A stretch of 5,724 nucleotides of DNA from Sedimenticola sp. (GCA_027041035.1 JALULB010000020.1:1-5724), one strand, 5' to 3'. Positions 1-5,688 are shown, counted from the stretch's first letter. The notes: generated by a model not told the origin, from the letters alone. Made by a program: numbers and translations.

Positions 1-920
1 CCACCGGCGGATTCGGCGACGGCGCGTATCCGCTCGGCCGGTGCGTCGCTCAGCCACCAACGCTGCGCGCCACCCCAGTCGATGAATTGCGCGCCGGACA
101 ACGCCAATGGTGCCGAGGTCGGCGCGACCGACAGGCGCCACAATGGCGATTCGCCGGCCAGCGCGGGTTGGAAGAACGCGTGGCGGTGCTCCTTCACCGC
201 CACCCAGAAGGCATCGCCATCGGCAACGCGATCGCCGCCCAGGCTGTCGGCCGCCGCGATCACCGCCGACTCCGCGCCGGACAAACGGATCGACAGCAGG
301 CCATCATGCCAGCAGGCCGCGGACAACGGCGCCAGCCGGGCAGAGGCGTTCATGATGCGTAACGCGTCGCTTTGATCCCGCGACTGCGTCAGGGTCAGCT
401 CGCATTCGGGCCGGGGCAATACCTTCAGGCTGACATCGAGGATCACGCCGAGCGTGCCGAAGGCGCCGACCATCAGCCGGGAGACATCGTAGCCGGCAAC
501 GTTCTTCATCACCTCGCCACCAAAATGCAGGGCATCGCCGCGCCCGTTGACGATGCGCGCGCCGAGCACGAAGTCACGCGCCGAACCGACCCACGGGCGC
601 CGTGGACCGGAAAGCCCGCAGGCGATGGTGCCGCCGATGGTCGCGTCGCTACCGAAGGCGGGCGGCTCGAAGGCCAGCATCTGGCGATGTTCGGCCAAGG
701 CTTGATCGATCTCGGCAAGCGGGGTGCCGGCACGCGCGCGGATCACCAGCTCGCGTGGCTCGTAAGTGATGATGCCGCTATGCTCGCGCAGCGACAGCGG
801 CTCGCCGACGCTGGATGCTCCGAGGAACGACTTGCTGCCGCCGCCCTCGAGTCGCAACGGCGTGGCGTCGGCAAACGCCTCTATAACCCGTTGCCGCAGT
901 GCTTCGCCGCTGTCAGGCAT
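1..920 (-). CDS. glcE: Glycolate oxidase FAD-binding subunit GlcE (C-terminus cut by window edge)
   Basis: GlcE is one of the three core subunits (GlcD, GlcE, GlcF) of glycolate oxidase, which oxidises glycolate to glyoxylate and passes electrons to the respiratory chain. My minus-strand translation from the ATG at 920-918 stays open for 306 codons to the window edge. It follows E. coli GlcE closely: GGGSKSFLG (residues 26-34), CGLSGPRRPW (101-110), FGGEVMKNVAGYDVSRLM (133-150), SLKVLPRP (164-171) and FIDWGG near residues 279-284. The N-terminal two thirds is a PCMH-type FAD-binding fold. E. coli GlcE is about 350 residues, so only some 40 C-terminal residues are missing, and nothing suggests the gene is broken. 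The start overlaps the glcD stop by 8 bp (ATGCCTGA), implying translational coupling. The expected next gene, glcF, would lie outside the window. Confidence 0.95.
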   Translation of the reverse strand, partial: MPDSGEALRQRVIEAFADATPLRLEGGGSKSFLGASSVGEPLSLREHSGIITYEPRELVIRARAGTPLAEIDQALAEHRQMLAFEPPAFGSDATIGGTIACGLSGPRRPWVGSARDFVLGARIVNGRGDALHFGGEVMKNVAGYDVSRLMVGAFGTLGVILDVSLKVLPRPECELTLTQSRDQSDALRIMNASARLAPLSAACWHDGLLSIRLSGAESAVIAAADSLGGDRVADGDAFWVAVKEHRHAFFQPALAGESPLWRLSVAPTSAPLALSGAQFIDWGGAQRWWLSDAPAERIRAVAESAG

Positions 921-2382
921 CGCGCGCCTCGCGCTGTTCCGGTGGAATCAGGGTCTCGTTTCCCAGCGCCTTGTACTCGGAGCAATGCCGGGGGCGAGGG
1001 ATCGCCTTGCCGGGATTCAGCAGGCCGGCCGGATCGAATGCCTGCTTCAGCGCGCGAAACTGCTCCAGTTCGACGGCATTGAACTGCACGCACATCTGAT
1101 GCAGTTTTTCATGCCCGACACCGTGCTCGCCGGTGATGCTGCCGCCGACCTCGACGCTGAGTTCGAGTATCTTGGCGCCGAAGGACTCGGCCTTGCGCAA
1201 TTGCCGTTCATCGTTCGCGTCGAACAGGATCAACGGATGGAGATTGCCGTCGCCGGCATGGAAGACGTTCGCCACGCGCAGGCCGTATGCGGCGGAGAGC
1301 TCGTGGATGCGCGCCAGCACCTCCGCCAGGCGCCGGCGCGGCACCGTGCCGTCCATGCAATAGTAGTCCGGCGACAACCGGCCGACCGCCGGAAAGGCCG
1401 ACTTGCGACCTTTCCAGAACATCAGCCGCTCGGCCTCGTCGCGCGCCATGCGTACCTCGCTGGCGCCGGCCTGTCTCAGTACGTCACTTACGCGTTCGGT
1501 ATGCTCGATTACCTCCTCGGCCGCGCCGTCCAGCTCGCACAGCAGTATCGCCGCCGCCTCCACCGGGTAACCGGCATGCACGAAATCCTCGGCCGCGCGG
1601 ATCGCCAGATTGTCCATCATCTCCAGGCCGGCGGGAATGATCCCGGCGGCGATGATCTCACCGACGGCGTTCGCGGCCTTCTCGACATCGTCGAAGGCGG
1701 CGAGCAGCACCCGCGCTTCCCGCGGCACGGGCAGCAGGCGCACCAGCGCCTCGATGACGATGCCGAGCATGCCTTCCGAGCCGGTCATCAACGCAAGCAG
1801 ATCGTAACCCGCCGCGTCCAACGCCTCGCCGCCAAGGGTGAGCAGTTCGCCATCCGGCATGACGACCTTCAATTCGAGAAGATTGTGCACCGTCAGGCCA
1901 TATTTCAGGCAATGGACACCGCCCGAATTCTCCGCCACGTTGCCGCCGATGGTGCAGGCTATCTGCGAGGAAGGGTCGGGCGCGTAGTAGAGACCCTGCG
2001 CGGCGGCTGCCTCGGTAATGGCCAGGTTGCGCACCCCCGGCTGCACCCGTGCGGTACGCGCCAACGGGTCGATGGCGAGGATGCGATTGAAGCGCACCAG
2101 GCTCAGCAGAACGCCATCGGCGAGAGGCAAAGCGCCGCCGGAAAGCCCAGTGGCCGCGCCACGCGCGACGACCGGTACATCCAGTTCCGCGCACAGGCGC
2201 ACGATCGCCCGCACCTGCTCGACCCGCTCGGGCAATACCGCGACCAACGGCATCTGCCGATAGGCCGGCAGGCCGTCGCATTCGTACGGACGCAGCGCTT
2301 CCTCTTCGTGAAGGATGGCCGACGATGGCAGGATCTCGGCCAGCCGACGAAGCAGATCTCGTTTGTCGGGTTTATTCGGCAT
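913..2382 (-). CDS. glcD: Glycolate oxidase, FAD-linked catalytic subunit GlcD
   Basis: GlcD is the flavoprotein subunit of glycolate oxidase, in the same superfamily as D-lactate dehydrogenases of the VAO/PCMH type. The 489-residue product matches the family length (E. coli GlcD is 499). A PCMH FAD-binding domain spans about residues 44-222, with ARGAATGLSGGA (73-84), the PDPSSQIACTIGGNVAENSG stretch (136 onward) and GSEGMLGIV (201-209). The FAD-oxidase C-terminal domain follows, with NVFHAGDGNLHP (372-383, metal-binding His region), GSITGEHGVG (414-423) and the terminal DPAGLLNPGKAIP. The ATG at 2382 is the only ATG upstream of the conserved N-terminus. It has no Shine-Dalgarno sequence, but a TATGAT box lies six bases upstream, so the message may be leaderless. 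It overlaps glcE by 8 bp. Substrate assignment to glycolate rather than another 2-hydroxy acid rests mainly on the adjacent glcE. Confidence 0.96.
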   Translation of the reverse strand: MPNKPDKRDLLRRLAEILPSSAILHEEEALRPYECDGLPAYRQMPLVAVLPERVEQVRAIVRLCAELDVPVVARGAATGLSGGALPLADGVLLSLVRFNRILAIDPLARTARVQPGVRNLAITEAAAAQGLYYAPDPSSQIACTIGGNVAENSGGVHCLKYGLTVHNLLELKVVMPDGELLTLGGEALDAAGYDLLALMTGSEGMLGIVIEALVRLLPVPREARVLLAAFDDVEKAANAVGEIIAAGIIPAGLEMMDNLAIRAAEDFVHAGYPVEAAAILLCELDGAAEEVIEHTERVSDVLRQAGASEVRMARDEAERLMFWKGRKSAFPAVGRLSPDYYCMDGTVPRRRLAEVLARIHELSAAYGLRVANVFHAGDGNLHPLILFDANDERQLRKAESFGAKILELSVEVGGSITGEHGVGHEKLHQMCVQFNAVELEQFRALKQAFDPAGLLNPGKAIPRPRHCSEYKALGNETLIPPEQREARDA

Positions 2383-2387
2383 GGCGC

Positions 2388-2416
2388 ATCATAGACCGAT
2401 CCGGCGACACAAAAAA
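2388..2416 (-). promoter_or_regulatory. Possible glcD promoter, overlapping the rplS terminator tail
   Basis: On the minus strand TATGAT (2393-2388) matches the sigma70 -10 consensus at five of six positions. A run of T (2416-2411) lies 16-17 bp upstream and is only a poor -35 box. The expected start, six to seven bases after the -10 box, falls at or next to the A of the glcD ATG (2382). Supporting context: the upstream operon ends at a strong terminator, and glcD has no Shine-Dalgarno sequence. Alternatively, glcD is reached by read-through from rplS. Confidence 0.4.
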
Positions 2417-2438
2417 GCCACCGTGACAGGTGGCTTTT
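2411..2438 (-). terminator. Rho-independent terminator of the rpsP-rimM-trmD-rplS operon
   Basis: The minus strand reads AAAAGCCACC, a 6-nt loop TGTCAC, then GGTGGCTTTT continuing into a run of T. The 10-bp stem is perfect and its six-T tail lies 45-50 bases past the rplS stop codon, with the stem starting 22 bases past it. The A-run/T-run symmetry means the plus strand could also form a terminator, but no plus-strand gene ends here. Confidence 0.88.
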
Positions 2439-2460
2439 CCCGATGCGGCATGACGCCCGC

Positions 2461-2808
2461 TCAGCGGATCTTTTCCTTGATGCGGGCAGCCTTGCCGGTA
2501 CGCCCACGCAGGTAATACAGCTTGGCGCGACGCACGTCGCCACGCCGCACGACCTTGACGTCGGCGACCAGCGGGCTATAGGTCTGGAAGACGCGCTCGA
2601 CGCCCTCGCCATGCGAGATCTTGCGTACCGTGAACGATGAGTTCAGGCCACGATTCCGCTTCGCCAGCACGACGCCCTCGAATGCCTGCAAGCGCTCGCG
2701 GTTACCTTCCTTTACCCGCACCTGAACAATTACGGTATCGCCGGGGCTGAAGTCCGGCAGTTCACGGTTCATCTGTTCTGATTCCAGCTCCGCAATAATA
2801 TTGCTCAT
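2461..2808 (-). CDS. rplS: 50S ribosomal protein L19 (bL19)
   Basis: Ribosomal protein bL19 sits at the interface of the 30S and 50S subunits and is part of an intersubunit bridge. The 115-residue product matches the family length and sequence: [20 protein letters not shown] at the N-terminus, [66 protein letters not shown] at the C-terminus. An upstream in-frame ATG at 2856 would add 16 residues inside trmD that are not part of the family. The ATG at 2808 is preceded at 7 nt by AGGAG and is clearly the start. The gene lies 10 nt after trmD, is last in its operon, and is followed by a strong terminator. Confidence 0.98.
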   Translation of the reverse strand: MSNIIAELESEQMNRELPDFSPGDTVIVQVRVKEGNRERLQAFEGVVLAKRNRGLNSSFTVRKISHGEGVERVFQTYSPLVADVKVVRRGDVRRAKLYYLRGRTGKAARIKEKIR

Positions 2809-2815
2809 GGTTTCA

Positions 2816-2820
2816 CTCCT
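2816..2820 (-). promoter_or_regulatory. rplS ribosome binding site overlapping the trmD stop codon
   Basis: AGGAG on the minus strand, 7 nt before the rplS ATG. Its first two bases are the last two of the trmD TAG stop. This fixes the rplS start and means a ribosome finishing trmD passes over the rplS initiation site. Confidence 0.85.
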
Positions 2821-3562
2821 AGGGTTCGGCGCTTCGCAGCGCGGCAATAAATTCATCGAGGAGCTGCCGTTCTTCGTCCGACAAACTCCGGTTTTTCAGT
2901 AAATCAGGGCGGCGCAACCAAGTGCGCCCCAGCGATTCGCGCAACCGCCAGCGACGGATGGCGGCATGGTCGCCACTCTTCAGCACCGCGGGCACGGATA
3001 CGCCGTCGACGACCTCCGGGCGCGTATAGTGCGGGCAATCCAGCAAACCGTCCATGTACGAGTCCTGCCGCGCGGAATCCGCGTGCCCGAGCACACCGGG
3101 CAACAGGCGCGTCACGGCATCCATCAACACCATCGCCGGCAGCTCGCCACCGCTGAGGACATAGTCACCGATGGACCATTCCTCGTCGACATGCGCCTCG
3201 ACAAAGCGTTCGTCCACGCCTTCGTAGCGACCGGCGATCAGGATCATTCCCGAATACGTCGCAAGCGCCCGTGCGCCCCGCTGATCCAACCTACGCCCCT
3301 GGGGGCTCAGGTAGATCACCCGGCTGTCCGGCGCGACACGGGAGACATCGCGTAGTGCCGACGCCAGCGGCGTGTACTTCATCAGCATCCCGGGGCCACC
3401 GCCAAACGGGCGGTCGTCCACGGTACGGTGCACGTCCGTGGTGTAGTCCCGCGGGTTCCAGCAATGCAAGTCGACCAGGCCGCGTTGCACCGCGCGCCCG
3501 GTAACACCTTGCTCCATCACCCTGAACATCTCGGGGAACAGGGTGATCACGTCGAAACGCAT
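2819..3562 (-). CDS. trmD: tRNA (guanine-N1)-methyltransferase TrmD
   Basis: TrmD uses S-adenosylmethionine to make m1G at position 37, next to the anticodon, in tRNAs reading certain Leu, Pro and Arg codons. This modification prevents +1 frameshifting and is essential in many bacteria. The 247-residue product is of normal length and colinear with E. coli TrmD. It has the N-terminal [27 protein letters not shown] (49-62), and the SPOUT trefoil-knot motifs IYLSPQGR (83-90), [13 protein letters not shown] (108-120) and [15 protein letters not shown] (129-143). QDSY (166-169) contains the expected catalytic Asp, and [10 protein letters not shown] and [20 protein letters not shown] follow. The start forms TGATG with the rimM stop, a one-base overlap typical of translational coupling. 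No key residue is missing. Confidence 0.98.
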   Translation of the reverse strand: MRFDVITLFPEMFRVMEQGVTGRAVQRGLVDLHCWNPRDYTTDVHRTVDDRPFGGGPGMLMKYTPLASALRDVSRVAPDSRVIYLSPQGRRLDQRGARALATYSGMILIAGRYEGVDERFVEAHVDEEWSIGDYVLSGGELPAMVLMDAVTRLLPGVLGHADSARQDSYMDGLLDCPHYTRPEVVDGVSVPAVLKSGDHAAIRRWRLRESLGRTWLRRPDLLKNRSLSDEERQLLDEFIAALRSAEP

Positions 3563-4095
3563 CAGAAATCCGGATCCCAGTCCACCGTCATCGTACCGCC
3601 GTCGAGATCCACCGAGGTCACGACATCCGGCTGAACAAAGGGGATCATGCGTTCCTTGTCGCCCCTCACGACGATCACGTCGTTCGCGCCGGTCGAGAAC
3701 AGGTGGGACACCGTGCCAAGCGACACGCCGGCGACGGTCGTCACTTTCAGCCCCTCGAGATCCATCCAGTAGTATTCGTTTTCGGCCGTTTCCGGCAACT
3801 GTGCTCGCGGCACCGCGATCACGCTGCCCAGCAGCGCGGCGGCCTGGTCACGATCGTCACAGCCGGCAAGACGCGTGACCAGCGTCTTGCCATGCCGACG
3901 ACCCTGGCACGGCTCGTACCGGACCCACGCATTTTCCCTGTACAAGTACCAAGGCGAATACCGCAGAATGTTCTCGCGTGGCTGGGTGTCGGAAAACACC
4001 TTCACCCAACCCTTTACGCCATACAGGCCGGATATCTTCCCCATGATGACCAGCCCATGCCGTTTGGCGCTGGGCTGAATGCGGGGCTCGACCAT
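3562..4095 (-). CDS. rimM: Ribosome maturation factor RimM
   Basis: RimM binds uS19 and assists late maturation of the 16S rRNA 3' (head) domain of the 30S subunit. The product has the N-terminal RimM beta-barrel, with [20 protein letters not shown] then WYLY and [12 protein letters not shown], and a C-terminal PRC-barrel, with [33 protein letters not shown] and the family-typical ending VDWDPDF. I start it at the ATG at 4095 (177 residues; E. coli RimM is 182). This lies four bases after the rpsP stop, with TGAGGA just upstream as a closely spaced ribosome binding site. An in-frame ATG at 4122 would run 23 bases into rpsP and add nine unconserved residues. An ATG at 4044 would leave a shorter form and remains possible. 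The gene ends in TGATG with trmD. Confidence 0.95.
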   Translation of the reverse strand: MVEPRIQPSAKRHGLVIMGKISGLYGVKGWVKVFSDTQPRENILRYSPWYLYRENAWVRYEPCQGRRHGKTLVTRLAGCDDRDQAAALLGSVIAVPRAQLPETAENEYYWMDLEGLKVTTVAGVSLGTVSHLFSTGANDVIVVRGDKERMIPFVQPDVVTSVDLDGGTMTVDWDPDF

Positions 4096-4099
4096 ATCC

Positions 4100-4354
4100 T
4101 CAGGCAGCGGCTGCCTTGGCATGCTGCTTCATCAGCGCCTTCACTCGATCGCTGGGCTGCGCGCCTTGGCCTATCCAGTAGTCCACCCGCTCGCGATCCA
4201 GACGCAGCTCTTCCTGCTTGCCGTCGGCTACCGGGTTGAAGAACCCGAGACGCTCGATATAGCGACCATCGCGAGCGTTACGACTGTCGGTTACGACAAC
4301 GTGATAGAAAGGACGTTTCTTGGCGCCGCCACGGGCGAGTCTGATAGTTACCAT
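4100..4354 (-). CDS. rpsP: 30S ribosomal protein S16 (bS16)
   Basis: bS16 is an early-binding 30S protein needed for efficient small-subunit assembly. The 84-residue product is of normal length and recognisable throughout: [40 protein letters not shown], then [20 protein letters not shown], ending in a short Lys/Ala tail. The ATG at 4354 has AAGG at 4365-4362, 7 nt upstream, as ribosome binding site. It is first in its operon, and rimM follows after four bases. In many gamma-proteobacteria ffh lies upstream on the same strand. Here a divergent TPR gene occupies that side, so ffh is elsewhere or absent from this locus. Confidence 0.98.
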   Translation of the reverse strand: MVTIRLARGGAKKRPFYHVVVTDSRNARDGRYIERLGFFNPVADGKQEELRLDRERVDYWIGQGAQPSDRVKALMKQHAKAAAA

Positions 4355-4370
4355 GCCTTTACCTTAAGCT

Positions 4371-4404
4371 AAAAAAATGCACAGGACGACCCTCAGCAGT
4401 CGCC
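4371..4404 (-). promoter_or_regulatory. rpsP leader hairpin followed by a T-run (possible attenuator)
   Basis: Inside the predicted rpsP 5' untranslated region the minus strand can pair GGCGAC (4404-4399) with GTCGTC (4390-4385), six pairs including one G-U, around an 8-nt loop. Seven T residues (4377-4371) follow after a 7-nt gap. The gap is long for a classic terminator, so this may be fortuitous. If functional it would sit about 25 nt upstream of the rpsP Shine-Dalgarno sequence at most. Confidence 0.3.
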
Positions 4405-4417
4405 GATAAGGCCGCAT

Positions 4418-4445
4418 ATTGTACCCGAACCAGGAAAATTGTGAA
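4418..4445 (-). promoter_or_regulatory. sigma70 promoter of the rpsP-rimM-trmD-rplS operon
   Basis: Minus strand -35 TTCACA (4445-4440) and -10 TACAAT (4423-4418) each match consensus at five of six positions, with a 16-bp spacer. The expected start near 4411 gives a leader of about 57 nt. The bases just after the -10 are GC-rich (ATGCGGCC), the kind of discriminator found at ribosomal promoters under ppGpp/DksA control. An A/T-rich patch (ACAAAATAT) lies just upstream of the -35, where an UP element would sit. The regulation is inference. Confidence 0.75.
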
Positions 4446-4475
4446 GGGATATTTTGTCGTTGCCGCTACACTCCT

Positions 4476-4501
4476 CGAACGGGGCTGGCGAACGGGGCTG
4501 G
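4476..4501. repeat. Perfect 13-bp tandem duplication
   Basis: CGAACGGGGCTGG occurs twice head to tail with no mismatch (4476-4488 and 4489-4501). It lies 31-56 bp upstream of the rpsP -35 box. This could be a recent slippage event or a pair of regulator sites; nothing else in the sequence discriminates. Confidence 0.9.
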
Positions 4502-4519
4502 AGGCGCCGCCGAACGCAG

Positions 4520-4541
4520 GCCGCGCTCCATGGAACGCGGC
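4520..4541. repeat. 22-bp near-perfect palindrome
   Basis: The core CCGCGCTCCATGGAACGCGG (4521-4540) equals its reverse complement except for one mismatched pair (C4526/A4535). G4520 and C4541 extend it by one pair. As DNA it could be a dimeric-regulator site; as RNA it would give only a tight hairpin. No neighbouring start codon or promoter box assigns it to a particular gene. Confidence 0.75.
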
Positions 4542-4595
4542 ACATTGCAATTTCAGCGACGATAGGTAACCATACGAGAATAGAAGCCGTAGCGA

Positions 4596-4695
4596 GGGGA
4601 AGCTGATTTGAGCGGGATTTTTCCCTGATTCGAGGTGAATAGTTGCGCTATTTAACGAGAATCAGGGGGGGAATCCAGCCAAATTCAGCTTTTCC
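4596..4695 (+). repeat. 100-nt imperfect inverted repeat (long hairpin)
   Basis: The two arms pair about a centre near 4645. GGGGAAGCTGA (4596-4606) pairs with TCAGCTTTTCC (4685-4695), TTTG (4607-4610) with CAAA (4680-4683), GC with GC, GGATT (4615-4619) with AATCC (4672-4676), TTT with GGG, and CCCTGATTC (4623-4631) with GAATCAGGG (4659-4667). Near the tip AATAG (4638-4642) pairs with CTATT (4648-4652) around TTGCG. Only small bulges interrupt this. The G-U pairs form on the plus-strand RNA and would be A-C clashes on the other strand. Confidence 0.8.
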
Positions 4696-4698
4696 GCA

Positions 4699-4718
4699 TG
4701 CCTACAGGGATGTAGGTA
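4699..4718 (+). repeat. Short hairpin with GGGA (GNRA-type) loop
   Basis: CCTACA (4701-4706), GGGA (4707-4710), TGTAGG (4711-4716) form a perfect 6-bp stem, extended to 8 pairs by G4700-T4717 (wobble) and T4699-A4718. GGGA fits the stable GNRA tetraloop class, which favours a role as RNA. Confidence 0.6.
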
Positions 4719-4821
4719 GGTAGAGCAATGCAGGAGCAATTGCCGAGTAGGCTCTCTATTCTCGGACAGCCTCCTTGTACCCTTCGTACCTGTCCCTTGC
4801 ATCATTACTAAACTTAACTTA

Positions 4822-5613
4822 ATGAATTTGAAGTCTACTATGCTACCCATGATAAATCGTACTGCGGCCCTTGTGATTCTCCTGGGGCTGGCCACGAACA
4901 GCGCACACGCCATCGGCTGGTTCGGTAAGGACCTGCGCGGACGCGCCTGCTCGGGCGGCGAGCAGCACTATGGTCCCTACGACTACCGCAAGCCGGAGAA
5001 TCATGGATACCGCTTGCATATCGTCGAATCCTACCATTTCAACAAGCAGGTAGAGCATTTGATCAGGGGTATGACGGGAAGCATAGAAGGCGACCTGAAC
5101 TACACATTGCGTGCCTTCCCCAACCATCACAAGGCGCTCAAATCCATCGCCCGTTTGTCACTGAAGAAAGAATTCTTGAAATGGGACAAATACCCGCCAG
5201 CGGAGTGCTATCTGCAGCGCGCAATCGCCTTCACCCCGGACGACCCCATCGTGCATCTGATCTTTGGTATCTATCTGCATCAGAAACACAAGTTACAAAG
5301 AGCAAAAAAAGAGTACGAGTTCGCCATCAAGTATTCACCCAAGTCCGGGCTCGCTCACTACAACTATGGACTTGTGCTGATTGATCTCGATGACATCAAG
5401 GGTGCAAAAAAGCAGGCTAGGATCGCGGCCAAGCTCGGTTACCCACTCAAGGGACTCGACAAGCTCATCAAAAAGGCGGAAGCCCGCGAAGCCTTGGGAA
5501 AAGACGACAAGGCGAAGTCGAAGGACAGCGACAAGGCCAAGGCTCCATCCAGCAAAGTATCCAGCGGTGATACGAAAGATCACCCGACGCAAGACAAAAC
5601 CGCCTCGAAGTAA
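4822..5613 (+). CDS. Secreted tetratricopeptide-repeat protein of unknown function
   Basis: 263 residues with a cleavable signal peptide: a hydrophobic run AALVILLGLA (15-24) then NSAHA, giving a likely signal peptidase I cut after residue 30 and periplasmic export. The mature N-terminus has CSGGEQHYGPYDYR (43-56) and GDLNYTLRAFPNHHKAL (90-106), which I recognise as a conserved segment before TPR repeats in some proteobacterial proteins of unknown function. Two to three TPR-like helical pairs follow: about 125-140 (AECYLQRAIAFTPDD), 142-175 (FGIYLHQ then AKKEYEFAIKYSP) and 176-210 (AHYNYGLVLIDLDD then AKKQARIAAKLGYP). From 221 onward the tail is Lys/Asp/Ser-rich and probably disordered. The start is uncertain: ATGs at 4822, 4840 and 4849 all leave the signal peptide, and none has a good Shine-Dalgarno sequence (GAAG precedes 4840 by 6 nt). 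It is more AT-rich than its neighbours. TPRs usually bind protein partners; the partner is unknown. Confidence 0.85.
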   Translation: MNLKSTMLPMINRTAALVILLGLATNSAHAIGWFGKDLRGRACSGGEQHYGPYDYRKPENHGYRLHIVESYHFNKQVEHLIRGMTGSIEGDLNYTLRAFPNHHKALKSIARLSLKKEFLKWDKYPPAECYLQRAIAFTPDDPIVHLIFGIYLHQKHKLQRAKKEYEFAIKYSPKSGLAHYNYGLVLIDLDDIKGAKKQARIAAKLGYPLKGLDKLIKKAEAREALGKDDKAKSKDSDKAKAPSSKVSSGDTKDHPTQDKTASK

Positions 5614-5614
5614 G

Positions 5615-5648
5615 CAATGATCGGGGCTTTGCGACGCCCCGATCATTG
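5615..5648 (+). terminator. Terminator after the TPR gene
   Basis: CAATGATCGGGGC (5615-5627) and GCCCCGATCATTG (5636-5648) form a perfect 13-bp GC-rich stem around an 8-nt loop, starting one base after the stop codon. Only two T residues follow directly, so termination may be imperfect or the hairpin may mainly protect the 3' end. Confidence 0.75.
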
Positions 5649-5678
5649 TTCCTCCCGCATAACTTTATTTACTTTATA

Positions 5679-5688
5679 GAGATATCTC
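5679..5688. promoter_or_regulatory. 10-bp palindrome directly before a start codon
   Basis: GAGATATCTC is a perfect palindrome ending one base before ATG 5689-5691. It is preceded by an AT-rich stretch with two copies of ACTTTAT (5662-5668, 5671-5677) and a TATAGA box that lacks a -35 partner. It could be an operator or chance; a palindrome of this length arises fairly readily by chance in AT-rich DNA. Confidence 0.35.

Larger units (their letters stand above)
4575..4764 (+). other. Multi-helix structured block: candidate ncRNA/leader RNA or small non-autonomous repeat element
   Basis: The ends pair: CGAGAATAGA (4575-4584) is the exact reverse complement of TCTATTCTCG (4755-4764). After one bulged base (C4754), AGCC (4585-4588) pairs with GGCT (4750-4753), so 14 pairs close the block. 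Within lie a long hairpin (4596-4695), a hairpin with a GGGA loop (4699-4718), and GCAAT (4725-4729) facing ATTGC (4739-4743). The result is a closed multi-branch fold on the plus strand. No open reading frame with protein-like features fits it, no T-run follows it, and I see no target-site duplication at its ends. It ends 57 bp before the ATG of the TPR gene. It may be a leader of that gene, an independent RNA, or a MITE-like or REP/BIME-like repeat. Confidence 0.55.

Noticed and set aside
372..1082. A 236-codon plus-strand open frame
   Set aside because: It is antisense to glcE and the 3' end of glcD and has no conserved motif.
766..2394. A 542-codon plus-strand open frame
   Set aside because: It lies antisense to glcE/glcD, whose products match known families over full length. 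The plus-strand product is Arg/His/Gln-rich with no recognisable domain, as expected of a GC-rich antisense frame.
2461..2856. Longer rplS start at 2856
   Set aside because: It would add 16 residues within trmD that bL19 proteins lack; the ATG at 2808 has a strong ribosome binding site.
3562..4122. Longer rimM start at 4122
   Set aside because: It overlaps rpsP by 23 bases and adds unconserved residues; the ATG at 4095 follows the rpsP stop immediately.
3703..4239. A 178-codon plus-strand open frame
   Set aside because: It is antisense to rimM and rpsP, both clearly identified.
4750..4771. GGCT/AGCC pairing (4750-4753 with 4768-4771) as a terminator hairpin
   Set aside because: It is only four pairs with no T-run after it, and it competes with the much better 14-bp closing helix of the 190-bp block.
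4795..4821. A sigma70 promoter for the TPR gene (TTGCAT followed by TAATGA, or TAAACT)
   Set aside because: No pair of boxes has both good matches and proper spacing; the real start may be further upstream, even before the structured block.
4662..4913. An 83-codon minus-strand open frame across the structured block and the TPR gene start
   Set aside because: It is antisense to the signal-peptide region of the TPR gene, has no ribosome binding site I can see, and the product has no recognisable features.
5335..5646. A 103-codon minus-strand open frame
   Set aside because: It is antisense to the TPR gene's 3' half and starts inside the terminator hairpin.
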